Shown in pieces: positions 51,447-59,734 of a stretch of DNA of 64,000 nt (positions are counted from its first letter, which is position 1; each line of letters begins with the position of its first letter). The position numbers and the translations under genes were made by a program. The notes below the pieces were generated by a model, which was not told the origin of the DNA, made no database searches, and was given only the letters and a program-made list of their open reading frames with translations. Source of the DNA: Pullulanibacillus pueri (GTDB lineage: Bacteria > Bacillota > Bacilli > Bacillales > Sporolactobacillaceae); contig NZ_BMFV01000015.1 in NCBI RefSeq assembly GCF_014639255.1, forward strand, positions 37,550 through 101,549. Reading direction: 5' to 3'.

Positions 51447-52234
51447 GAGTCCGAAGAAGGCTTCCCTTTAGACAGAAAAGGGAGAAAGAAGATCATCAGA
51501 GTCTGAAGAAGGTTTCCCTTTAGACAGAAAGGAGAGATTGTGAGTCGGTAGAGTCCGAAGAAAGCTCCTCTTTAGACAAAAAGGAGAGATTGTGAGTCGG
51601 TAGAGTCCGAAGAAGGCCCCCCTTTAGACAAAAAGAAGAAAAAGCAGGTCAACAGAGTCCGAAGAAGGCCCCCCTTTAGAAAAAAAGGAGAAAAAGCAGG
51701 TCAACAGAGTCCGAAGAAGGCCCCCCTTTAGACAAAAAGAAGAAAAAGCAGGTCAACAGAGTCCGAAGAAGGCTCCTCTTTAGACAGAAAAGGGAGAAAG
51801 AAGGTCAACAGAGTCCGAAGAAGGCCCCCTTTAGACAAAAAGAAGAAAAAGCAGGTCAACAGAGTCCGAAGACGGCCCTCCTTTAGACAAAAAGAAGAAA
51901 AAGCAGGTCAATAGAGTCCGAAGAAGGCTCCCCTTTAGACAAAAGGGAGAAAAAGCAGGTCAACAGAGTCCGAAGAAGGCTCCCCTTTAGACAGAAAGAA
52001 GAAAAAGCAGGTCAACAGAGTCCGAAGAAGGCTCCTCTTTAGACAGAAAAGGGAGAAAGAAGGTCAACAGAGTCCGAAGAAGGCCCCCTTTAGACAAAAA
52101 GAAGAAAAAGCAGGTCAACAGAGTCCGAAGACGGCCCTCCTTTAGACAAAAAGAAGAAAAAGCAGGTCAATAGAGTCCGAAGAAGGCTCCCCTTTAGACA
52201 GAAAGAAGAAAAAGCAGGTCAACAGAGTCTGAAG
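51447..52234. repeat. 16-copy 52-bp minisatellite
   Basis: The core GAGTCCGAAG (GAGTCTGAAG in two copies) recurs at 51447, 51499, 51551, 51603, 51655, 51707, 51759, 51811, 51862, 51914, 51966, 52018, 52070, 52121, 52173 and 52225, a period of 52 bases (51 twice). The rest of the unit is CTCCCCTTTAGACAAAAAG-like followed by AAGAAAAAGCAGGTCAACA. The plus strand is very purine-rich. The unit is not a multiple of three and every frame has stops, so it is not coding. Copies 7-10 and 12-15 share the same variants, showing a later 259-base duplication. There are no unique spacers, so it is not CRISPR. Confidence 0.97.
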
Positions 52235-52252
52235 TTAACCTTCAACTTATAT

Positions 52253-53119
52253 CTATTGATAATAGGTGCTGCTTGTATTACCGATGGCCGTATAGTTTTT
52301 CTTCAGAACTCTAGCAATGGTCTTCTTATTTAAATCAGCGTTGCACCAGTCATAGATACCCGGAGTTGTTATTTTGTCATTGGGAAATAGCACCCTATAT
52401 TCTTCTGTGTTGCGCAAAATAGCATGATGGATGCTTTCGTGATGTCCACAATTTTTACAAATAAAATCTCTCTTTATTATTGAGACTAGAAAGGACTTGC
52501 AGTTCTCGCAATAAACGCCCTTTTGAAGAAGCTCATAATCGTAACTTGGTAATGTAGTAAATGGGTTTTTAGAATGATTTAATGCTATTAGTTTTTGAGC
52601 AAGCTTTTTGTGTTTATCATTTAACTTGGAGGGGATTTTGTTTAAATCAACCAAGAAACGATGAAGCTGGGTGGGTAAAATAATGGGCTTATCCATTGGT
52701 GCTTGATATAGAGTGAATTCAGGGTTAATGAAGATAACGAAGGATTCAACAAGAAAAGTTTGTTTGAGATTATTTAGAAGTTGACGAAATAGGGTTTCAC
52801 ATCTTTTTAATTGATCGACAGGATTTTTGTATTCATTTTGGTTAGACACTTTATAGAGTCTATTTGCTTCTAAGTACCAATCTCCTTGGAAATTTTTAAT
52901 ATCCAATAAATGGATAACACCTTGAGAAATAATAAGGGTGTCTATTTGAAAATAAGAGTTATTCACTTCAAAGAGCAAATCGTTGATAACATATCTTTCT
53001 TCTTGAAGACTTTCTAGCAGCTGATCACATTTCGTCTCTCCTTCAAAGCCCTTTTCAAGATTTGAATAGATGAATTTTTCCTTTTCGGATAATTTCATTC
53101 GGATGTTTAAATAACGCAA
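52253..53119 (-). CDS. NERD-domain protein with C-terminal zinc finger (start region frameshifted)
   Basis: The NERD (nuclease-related) core is at about residues 20-130: FEGETKCDQLLESL, NSYFQIDTLIISQGVIHLLDIKNFQGDW with the Asp and Glu/Gln-Lys positions of the PD-(D/E)xK-like fold. A zinc finger follows (CENC...CKNCG, about 203-229). NERD proteins are found in Bacillales with roles proposed in DNA processing. The only strong ribosome site (AGGAGG, 53170-53175) serves an ATG at 53160 that is out of frame. Removing one base there gives the family-like start MYLKTRTKSYEHKVLRYLN. The frame given here begins at TTG 53119; ATG 53098 is another option. Confidence 0.75.
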   Translation of the reverse strand: MRYLNIRMKLSEKEKFIYSNLEKGFEGETKCDQLLESLQEERYVINDLLFEVNNSYFQIDTLIISQGVIHLLDIKNFQGDWYLEANRLYKVSNQNEYKNPVDQLKRCETLFRQLLNNLKQTFLVESFVIFINPEFTLYQAPMDKPIILPTQLHRFLVDLNKIPSKLNDKHKKLAQKLIALNHSKNPFTTLPSYDYELLQKGVYCENCKSFLVSIIKRDFICKNCGHHESIHHAILRNTEEYRVLFPNDKITTPGIYDWCNADLNKKTIARVLKKNYTAIGNTSSTYYQ

Positions 53120-53309
53120 TACTTTATGTTCGTACGATTTGGTACGTGTTTTAAGTACATGGTTAGAGTCCTCCTATGGGCTATTTCATATTTAAAAAGG
53201 AAATTAAGTGTTAGTGATAGCTCTTGTGTAGGGGGTGTGAAGTCCGTAGAGTCACCTATTGTGGGAGTGACAGGCATGGTGGTGGCATTCTTGTAGTGAG
53301 GCTCGCCTG

Positions 53310-54170
53310 TTAAACAAACATGATATATTTTTCCGCTCTTTCAGGGAAAACACATTGTGTAAAGTCGCAGCTCCAGAAGAGCTCCTCGTTCTTTCTACCA
53401 AGAATACAATCTATGAGCATTCCCTGAGAAAGTGATTGGCAAGGTAAACCTAGAACAGGATAGCACCTCTGTGTATCCAATTCGGTTAACAATACAATGT
53501 TACCACTGACTTCGGTGATCTTGTAGATACTGTCCAAAGTATTCTCTTGAGTCTGAATCTGTTGTGCTAAATTTTCGATGTCTTGATCATAGTTCCAGTC
53601 GTCTTGATAAAAGTTTGGGAATTGGCTGAGGAAAAGTTGGTTGAATAGGTCTTCACACTGTTGAAGGGGAGATGCAGCTTCACTGACATAGCGGTTGACA
53701 ACAGATGCCCAAGAGGTTCCAACGCGTGTATCCAACCAGTGGATAAAACTTTTTAATTGAGTGAGGAATTGCTTAGTTTCATTTTTTTGGGGACTAATCT
53801 TAGTAACAAGAGGGATGTAGGCGAAGATGAGTTCTTCCCAAAATGGGGGATAGCAGTGTTCCCATGATGGCGGGCAATCCTCCTCTAGATGATCGGTCAT
53901 ATAATATGAAAAATCGTCAAGAAAATCATTCACTCTTTTATCATTTCGGTAGATCCGCTTATAGGCTATCAAATCCTTGCCGTAGTATTCAAAAAGCCCC
54001 CGATACCTCATGTTAAATTCTCTACTTAGGTCAATATCGTTTAACAGCTCCTGACGCTCTTGCGGACTATTAAAGGTTTTCAGCATAATATTGATTTGCT
54101 TAGGAGACCCGCAGCATAATTTCTCAGGAATTCCGCTACCACAAGGACATAGATTCAGCTTTTTACTCAT
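53310..54170 (-). CDS. SEC-C zinc-motif protein of unknown function
   Basis: This 286-residue protein begins with a SEC-C motif (LCPCGSGIPEKLCCG), the zinc-binding module first described at the SecA C-terminus. The remaining 260 residues are helical and hydrophilic with no membrane segment and no recognised domain. SEC-C modules often join unrelated domains and may mediate protein contacts. It lies upstream of, and codirectional with, the NERD gene; the 190-base gap between them contains nothing clear. The ATG at 54170 has only a weak AGTAGG site. Confidence 0.75.
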   Translation of the reverse strand: MSKKLNLCPCGSGIPEKLCCGSPKQINIMLKTFNSPQERQELLNDIDLSREFNMRYRGLFEYYGKDLIAYKRIYRNDKRVNDFLDDFSYYMTDHLEEDCPPSWEHCYPPFWEELIFAYIPLVTKISPQKNETKQFLTQLKSFIHWLDTRVGTSWASVVNRYVSEAASPLQQCEDLFNQLFLSQFPNFYQDDWNYDQDIENLAQQIQTQENTLDSIYKITEVSGNIVLLTELDTQRCYPVLGLPCQSLSQGMLIDCILGRKNEELFWSCDFTQCVFPERAEKYIMFV

Positions 54171-54370
54171 TCAATTAACCTACTTTCATTATAGTTTTTA
54201 TGCATTTGGCTTAGGAAAAAGAGAAAAGAAGGGATGTCTTAGGAGAGGTTGGACAAGGGAAACATACGAAAATTATAACATAATATTTCAAAAATTTAAA
54301 TCAGAAAAAGGAAAACTTATACAATAAAATTTTCGTCGAGTAAAAAAATTGGAGTGGACAAGGGGATCTA

Positions 54371-54410
54371 AATAAAAACATCCATAGAGCTTAAGATTCC
54401 ATGGATGTTT
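54371..54410 (-). terminator. Terminator of the MATE gene
   Basis: On the minus strand AAACATCCAT pairs with ATGGATGTTT around a 15-base loop and is followed by TTATTT. It lies 125 bases after the gene. Confidence 0.75.
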
Positions 54411-54463
54411 CGTAGGTTTTGTCTTAGACACTTTTTAATGGTTTATTAATGCCAGAATTATAA

Positions 54464-54525
54464 CTTAACGGAAGACCTTATAAAGGTAACTTTGGTTTTC
54501 TGCATTTAAGGCTTGGCGAAAGTTG
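54464..54525. repeat. Dispersed repeat, copy 1
   Basis: About 60 bases with the pattern CTTAACGGAAGACCTTATAA, then GGTAACTTTGG and ATTTAAGGCTTGGCGAAA. A diverged second copy lies at 59562-59620. Both are between genes. Neither has coding potential. Confidence 0.6.
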
Positions 54526-54534
54526 TTTTTCTCA

Positions 54535-55926
54535 CTAATTCACATGGACTGCTTTTTTATCCTTTTCTGAAGAAGGAGAATGGAAGGTGCGGATCCATCG
54601 AAAGCGATTCACCTTTACGATAGCGACAAAGCACTTCAAAATTTGGTCGGACTTGAGACAGATGAACACCATTAAGGGTGAAAAGTTAAAGACGAACGCA
54701 CATAAAGTGGAAGCAGGAAGTACAATCAACCACATGAAGATACTGTCGTTGTATAACACAAAGCGAGTATCGCCTCCCGCTCGAACAATCCCCGTTAAGG
54801 CTGGCATTTGATACGCTGTGCCACAGACGGTGATAGAAAGCACAATCATAAATTGTAAAGATAGCGCCCGCGCCTCTTCTGAGATCGAATAAAAGTCGAG
54901 AACAAAGTCCTTTAAAATAAAGAGAATCACACCTGTACAGAGGCCGAAAATCAGATATAGAATCTGCAAGGTTTGGGCGTAAGCCTTAATTTTATCTAAG
55001 CTGCCTTTGCCGATGGTCTTTCCAATCACTACGGTCGTCGCATTAGCAGAGGCATAAATGCCTACAGATACAATCCCAAAGAGCGTTGTTGCGATACTGT
55101 TGGCTGCTATCGAAGCGCCACCCATATGACCCAAAATCGAGGTTTGCATGGCCATCGCTATGCCCCAAATAAAGTTGGACATAAGGATAGGGGAGCCAAT
55201 CTTAAGATATTGCTTAAATAATTCACCTTCAACTTTATAAAAATCACGTAATTTCAAAACAAGCTTGCGATCAAAGCGCTTCACGTAAAGACAAATAATC
55301 ATAAGCTCGATAATTCTAGCGGCTAGTGTGGCAATGGCAGACCCCTGCACACCAAGCCTCGGAAAGCCCAGGTGACCATAGATTAAAAGATAGTTAAGAC
55401 AAATATTGATGATGAGCGTAGATGAGGACAGAATAAAACCGATTTTTACCGTCTCTACACTCCTCAGAGTGGCAAGCAAAATATTGGTGATAGCAAAGAA
55501 AACATAAGAAAAACAGATAATTTGGACGTATTTTGTACCTTCGTGGATCACACTTTGATCATTGGTAAACAAACTCATAACGCTTTGTGGGAAGAAAAAG
55601 ATTACCGCCCACATGATCAAGCCGACAAGAAGGGAAAGCCGCATCCCGATGCTGGAAATTTTCTTAATGGAAGGAATATCTTTAGCTCCCCAATATCTAG
55701 ATGCCATAATGACTAAGCCTTCACCGACACCCATGACGAGCATTTGTAGGACAAATTGAATTTGATTGGCGAGCGCAACTCCAGAAAGGGCAGATTCACT
55801 GTATCCTCCTACGAGGAAGTTATCGGATAAATTGACGCCAAAAGTGATAATATTTTGCAGACCAATGATAACCGTTAACGTAAAGAATGATTTATAGAAT
55901 GCTTTTTCACGTACCCATATGCTCAT
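54535..55926 (-). CDS. MATE-family multidrug/toxin efflux protein
   Basis: This 463-residue protein has twelve membrane segments in two homologous halves (LSDNFLVGGYSESALSGVALANQ, GVGEGLVIMASRYWGAKD in the first; GGASIAANSIATTLFGIV and ANATTVVIGKTIGKG in the second). MATE exporters use sodium or proton gradients to expel organic cations or toxic metabolites. The length is normal for the DinF/NorM-like bacterial branch. AAGGTT precedes the ATG. It is monocistronic on the minus strand. Confidence 0.93.
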   Translation of the reverse strand: MSIWVREKAFYKSFFTLTVIIGLQNIITFGVNLSDNFLVGGYSESALSGVALANQIQFVLQMLVMGVGEGLVIMASRYWGAKDIPSIKKISSIGMRLSLLVGLIMWAVIFFFPQSVMSLFTNDQSVIHEGTKYVQIICFSYVFFAITNILLATLRSVETVKIGFILSSSTLIINICLNYLLIYGHLGFPRLGVQGSAIATLAARIIELMIICLYVKRFDRKLVLKLRDFYKVEGELFKQYLKIGSPILMSNFIWGIAMAMQTSILGHMGGASIAANSIATTLFGIVSVGIYASANATTVVIGKTIGKGSLDKIKAYAQTLQILYLIFGLCTGVILFILKDFVLDFYSISEEARALSLQFMIVLSITVCGTAYQMPALTGIVRAGGDTRFVLYNDSIFMWLIVLPASTLCAFVFNFSPLMVFICLKSDQILKCFVAIVKVNRFRWIRTFHSPSSEKDKKAVHVN

Positions 55927-56400
55927 GGCGGAACCTTCTTTAATCTTTAATGTTATTCTTGATTAACTTTCTTTAAATGGCTTTATCAATTGATATTTGT
56001 GGATTGACATTCCCCCAATAGGCAATGGGTAAATGGTGTGCTAAAACGCTCTCTAGAGGATCGCTCTATAATGGCAGGAGTGATCTTGAAAGAAGGTCGT
56101 TTGAGCATTCATATGCCCTTTACAATTCTAAAATTTTATATAGATAGTGTGATTTTATCAGATTATTAATAAAATACAAGAAAACGCTCTCAATATCCTT
56201 TGTGTTCTAAATCAAATGTTTGGATATAAAAGGTGTAGCCTATAGTAAGTTCCCAATCCGGCATTGGTAAGGCTCGTTATAAAAACATAGTGAGAAAAGG
56301 TTCCAGCGTAATTACAAGTGATACGGATGAAACCATTAGCTTTCCTTTCGATGCCTGTCCCTTTCAGATTAACTAAGGAGTGTTATGTTTACGTAAAAGA
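55927..56400. other. Gene-free stretch before the MATE gene
   Basis: No gene is visible. The stretch must hold the MATE promoter. It is AT-rich with no conspicuous palindrome. Confidence 0.4.
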
Positions 56401-56408
56401 GGGCATTG

Positions 56409-56497
56409 ACTAATAAAAGAGTTGCCATACTAACAAATGGGTGCCACAACTTATAAAAGGTGCACATATTGAAGGTGAACTCACAAATGAGTGTTGC
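56409..56497. repeat. Degenerate short repeats of ACTNAYAAAWGRGTG
   Basis: Four imperfect copies follow each other: ACTAATAAAAGAGTTGCCA, ACTAACAAATGGGTGCCACA, ACTTATAAAAGGTGCACA and ACTCACAAATGAGTGTTGCG. Each begins and ends with near-complementary ACTnA/TnAGT arms. The spacing is 20-35 bases. The function is unknown. Confidence 0.45.
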
Positions 56498-56580
56498 GTC
56501 CGAACAAAAAAGCAAAATAAAGGACAGGTCCTTGTCACTCATCTGTCCAGTAACAAGAGCACTGTCCTTAAGCCATGCTC

Positions 56581-56713
56581 ATTATTTGTTGGTGCTGTGT
56601 TGTTTATTAGGTAATTTATGATTTTCATGTCCTTTGTTTTGACGCTCTTCATTTTTCTTCGCTTTAGATTGTCTCTTATGCAGATCTTCGACGAATTCAT
56701 GTGTGTCTTCCAT
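56581..56713 (-). CDS. Small hydrophilic protein, DUF4023-like (43 residues)
   Basis: The gene is 56582-56713 on the minus strand. MEDTHEFVEDLHKRQSKAKK, then NEERQNKGHENHKLPNKQHS and TNK, follows a perfect AAGGAGGT nine bases before the ATG. The THEFVE start and KLPNKQHS end resemble the DUF4023 family of tiny Bacillales proteins, often in spore-formers. It is basic, Lys/Asn/Gln-rich and without Cys. The function is unknown. The next small gene lies 18 bases upstream on the same strand, so the two probably form a unit. Confidence 0.7.
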
Positions 56714-56730
56714 ACGTGCTACCTCCTTGG

Positions 56731-56892
56731 TTACTCTTCGTCCTCTTTACTGTTCTTATGGGCTTCATAGGTTGCAAAATCAGCCACAAGTCTTCCTGAT
56801 TTATCCGGTTCTTTTCCCTCTGTCATCGAAGTGTTTTGGACGTTTTCAGGGTGTCCCTTTTTCTTATGATTAAAGCTTTTTCCTCGACCCAT
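56731..56892 (-). CDS. Small hydrophilic protein (53 residues)
   Basis: MGRGKSFNHKKKGHPENVQN, TSMTEGKEPDKSGRLVADFA and TYEAHKNSKEDEE follow AAAGGAGAG about ten bases before the ATG. A basic N-terminal third is followed by an acidic C-terminal tail. It resembles small spore-associated proteins in composition, but I do not recognise the family. It heads a two-gene unit with the DUF4023-like gene downstream. Confidence 0.65.
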   Translation of the reverse strand: MGRGKSFNHKKKGHPENVQNTSMTEGKEPDKSGRLVADFATYEAHKNSKEDEE

Positions 56893-57250
56893 TCTCACTC
56901 TCTCCTTTCACTCTTTTGACTTAGTGTTGGCTAACTTGAAAAAATTATGACTGTCAGCTTTTTACTTAAAAAGGTAAAAAGTGTCGCGGGGAAATCTTGA
57001 ATTTTGAAGTAATAGGCTTTTTTTTAAGTCATGAACGTGTTAATTTAAAAATGAAGAATGAATTATATTCTCATCTATCCAAAAGAACGGCGTCAATCTT
57101 CTTTTTTGACATCACCTTACACGGTTTTGGTCTGGGGCATTTAATGGATTTTAAGTGAATTTTTCGACATGGGCTCCTTTGCCGAAGGATTGCAAGCTCC
57201 CTGTATTGATTGTGTACAAAACGTGAGGCTTTTTAAAAGGCTGTGGATTA
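56893..57250. other. Gene-free divergent region
   Basis: The divergent gap between the small genes and the lactonase is AT-rich. I see no clear operator, riboswitch or hairpin apart from the GGGACA repeat at 57304. Confidence 0.4.
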
Positions 57251-57303
57251 AGGGTGTTTACCATACAACATAAGAAAATATTGGAGTTGAAGGAATCAAT
57301 GAT

Positions 57304-57323
57304 GGGACAAGGGACCTGTCCCC
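57304..57323. repeat. GGGACA/TGTCCC hairpin repeat at the lactonase start
   Basis: GGGACAAGGGACCTGTCCC is a small hairpin directly abutting the ribosome site of the lactonase gene. It is one of several such elements in the window and could modulate translation. Confidence 0.55.
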
Positions 57324-57337
57324 AAGGAGGAAAAAAT

Positions 57338-58384
57338 ATGAGTAAACTGACAGGGTACATAGGGACTTATACAAACGGTGAAAGTGAAGGTATTTATTCT
57401 TTTGAGCTTGATACTGTAAAAGGAAGGATTGAGGATATCAAGGTTGTGGCAAAACTTGATAATCCTACTTATCTGTGTTTTAGCGAAGATCATGAACATC
57501 TTTATTCAGTCATAAAGGAAGGGGAGTTTGGGGGAATTGCGGCGTTTTCTGTTGATCATTCGTCAGGGCAGCTTCAACGGATCAATGCTAAGGTCAGTGC
57601 AGGTTCACCACCATGCCATGTCAGTATAGATAAAGAAGAAAAATTAGTATTTACAACAAATTATCATAAGGGAACGGTTGAATCCTATATAGTAAATTCC
57701 GAATCTGGAGAGATCAAAGACCTTGCAGGAGTGGCTCACCACGAAGGTCATGGTCCTGATCCAAGGCAAGAAAAAGCCCACACGCATTTTGCAGGGATGA
57801 CACCTGATGGGAAGCATTTAGCGGTTGTGGAATTGGGTTGTGATCTTATTATCACGTATTCAGTCGCTGACAATGGTGAGTTAACCGCAATGAATAGGAT
57901 GGAAACAGCCCCAGGAAGTGGCCCAAGGCACCTCGCCTTTCACCCTAAAGACCCTTCTATGGCTTATGTGATGACTGAATTTAGCTCAGAAGTGATCGTA
58001 TTAACTTATGATGATTCCAACGGTAGTTTTCGTGTCAAGCAGACAATAAAAACCATTCCTGAAGATTTTATAGAAAACAACCAAGGGAGTGCGATCCATG
58101 TCTCTAGCGATGGTCGCTTTGTTTATGCCGGGAATCGCGGTCATAATAGCATTGCTATTTTTAAGGTCGATGAAGAGACTGGGAAGATAAGCCTGGTTGA
58201 TCGTGTCTCAACTGAAGGTGACTGGCCCAGAGATTTTGTTATAGATCCTACTGAAGCTTTCATTGTCGCAACCAACCAAAATTCGAGTAACCTCACACTC
58301 TACTCAAGAAATAGCGAAACAGGCATGTTAGAGTTGCTACAAAAAGACATAAAAGTCCCCAACCCCGTTTGTGTGAAGTTTTAG
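57338..58384 (+). CDS. pgl: 6-phosphogluconolactonase, beta-propeller type
   Basis: This 348-residue protein has the seven-bladed lactonase fold (YkgB/Pgl group): YIGTYTNGESEGIYSF at the start, repeated blades such as SPPCHVSIDKEEKLVFTTNY, SGPRHLAFHPKDPSMAYVM and NQGSAIHVSSDGRFVYAGNRGHNSIA, ending in FIVATNQNSSNLTLYSR. It hydrolyses 6-phosphogluconolactone to 6-phosphogluconate, the step before Gnd (encoded at 8489). Related propellers can act on other lactones. AAGGAGG lies seven bases before the ATG at 57338; the open frame to 57254 passes through a repeat hairpin and is not used. Confidence 0.88.
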   Translation: MSKLTGYIGTYTNGESEGIYSFELDTVKGRIEDIKVVAKLDNPTYLCFSEDHEHLYSVIKEGEFGGIAAFSVDHSSGQLQRINAKVSAGSPPCHVSIDKEEKLVFTTNYHKGTVESYIVNSESGEIKDLAGVAHHEGHGPDPRQEKAHTHFAGMTPDGKHLAVVELGCDLIITYSVADNGELTAMNRMETAPGSGPRHLAFHPKDPSMAYVMTEFSSEVIVLTYDDSNGSFRVKQTIKTIPEDFIENNQGSAIHVSSDGRFVYAGNRGHNSIAIFKVDEETGKISLVDRVSTEGDWPRDFVIDPTEAFIVATNQNSSNLTLYSRNSETGMLELLQKDIKVPNPVCVKF

Positions 58385-58406
58385 TGGGACAGGTTCATTG
58401 TCCCAC
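58384..58406 (+). terminator. GGGACA/TGTCCC hairpin after the lactonase gene
   Basis: GTGGGACA pairs exactly with TGTCCCAC around seven bases directly at the stop codon. No T-run follows. It belongs to the same repeat type as at 29398, 40934 and 57304. Confidence 0.6.
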
Positions 58407-58563
58407 TTCAAAGACGTGTGAATGGTCGAGTACCCAATATTGGTTTTGTGCAGGAACCCTAACTGAACAGTAATAAAAAGAAGGGCAATCCATGTATATT
58501 TGGCTTTGCCCTTAAAAGCTATATGAGGAAAACATGTCCTTTGTCGCAAAGTTATTTTGCTGG

Positions 58564-59400
58564 TTAAAAAAGATTTTCGTCTGGATCAGGACCGAATCGA
58601 TAGTCTTGATTCATTTGATCAATCAAGCGCATGTCTTCTTCAGAGAGAGTAAAATCAAAAATATTAGCGTTTTCAATAATACGTTCTTTATGAACGGATT
58701 TAGGGATCGTGACAATGCCATGCTGAATATCCCAGCGCAGGACGATTTGAGCAGGTGTCTTCCCATATTTGGACGCTAACTCCGTAATTTCTGGTAAATC
58801 GAGATTGCCTTTCATGATGGGCGACCAAGCTTCCAATTGAATGCCTTCATCCTTACAATATTGAAGGAGCTTTTGCTGGTTGAGCAAAGGGTGAAACTCG
58901 ACTTGGTTTACCGCAGGAATGGTGTCACTGTTTTGCTTCAAGGTTTCGAGATGGTGAATTTTGAAGTTACTGACGCCAATCGCACGAATGTAGCCTTCCT
59001 TATGTAATTTCTCAAAGGCCTTCCAAGTTTCAACGAACTTATCTTTCCCCGGCCAGTGGATGAGGTATAAATCAATATAGTCAAGATCTAATTTGCGACG
59101 GCTAGTTTCAAACGCTTGAAGTGTGGATTCATAACCCTGATCCCTATTGGCCAATTTTGTTGTAATGAACAGTTCCTCTCGAGGGATGCCACTCTGTTTA
59201 ATGGCCGTCCCAACACCCGTTTCATTTTGGTAGCCAGCAGCGGTATCAATAGCACGATAACCCGCTTCTAAGGCACTTTGTACAGAATGGATCACTTCAT
59301 CTCCATCCTCCACTTGAAAAACACCTAATCCGAGCCAAGGCATGCGGACGCCATTATTTAATGCCGTATAGTCAGTAATGTGTTGAATACTCAAGCCCAT
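58564..59400 (-). CDS. yvgN: Aldo/keto reductase, glyoxal reductase type (YvgN-like)
   Basis: This AKR of about 278 residues is close in pattern to B. subtilis YvgN and YtbE: LNNGVRMPWLGLGVFQVEDG, catalytic Asp52 and Tyr57 in IDTAAGYQNE, Lys82 in TTKLANRDQG, His115 in LIHWPGKDKF, and the C-terminal VTIPKSVHKERIIENA. YvgN reduces methylglyoxal and glyoxal with NADPH, so aldehyde detoxification is likely. AGGAGG is only one base before the ATG at 59400 but seven before an in-frame TTG at 59394, so initiation at the TTG is quite possible. Monocistronic. Confidence 0.93.
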   Translation of the reverse strand: MGLSIQHITDYTALNNGVRMPWLGLGVFQVEDGDEVIHSVQSALEAGYRAIDTAAGYQNETGVGTAIKQSGIPREELFITTKLANRDQGYESTLQAFETSRRKLDLDYIDLYLIHWPGKDKFVETWKAFEKLHKEGYIRAIGVSNFKIHHLETLKQNSDTIPAVNQVEFHPLLNQQKLLQYCKDEGIQLEAWSPIMKGNLDLPEITELASKYGKTPAQIVLRWDIQHGIVTIPKSVHKERIIENANIFDFTLSEEDMRLIDQMNQDYRFGPDPDENLF

Positions 59401-59561
59401 TCCTCCTATCCTTTTTTTCACCCTTATTGTATAGAAATACACCACTGAATGTAAGGAGTAAAATATTTTTAACTAGATCCACTTTGATTGACTAGCTCAT
59501 CTGAGGTCATTTAGGACGATAAAACACTTTGCACGGTGTTTCTTATAACGACAGCTTTTAG

Positions 59562-59620
59562 CTTTACGGAAACGCTAATAAGGTCAACTTTGGCATTCAT
59601 TATTGAGGCTTGGTGATAAG
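59562..59620. repeat. Dispersed repeat, copy 2
   Basis: CTTTACGGAAACGCTAATAA, then GGTCAACTTTGG and ATTGAGGCTTGGTGATAA, parallels the element at 54464-54525 along its whole length. The 59401-59734 gap otherwise shows no gene or clear operator. Confidence 0.6.
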
Positions 59621-59734
59621 CCATGTTGTTACCGTGTATTTTTAAAAAATTCTAAAAAGGGTGGATTTTATATTGTTAAAAACTATAATATAGGTACATT
59701 CACTTAAACGATTAAGTGCGAGGAGATGTGAAAA

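Noticed and set aside
51447..52234. CRISPR array
   Set aside because: The whole 52-base unit is repeated with only point variation. There are no unique spacers and no cas genes.
54091..54327. 78-codon plus-strand frame
   Set aside because: Its first part is antisense to the SEC-C gene start and there is no ribosome site.
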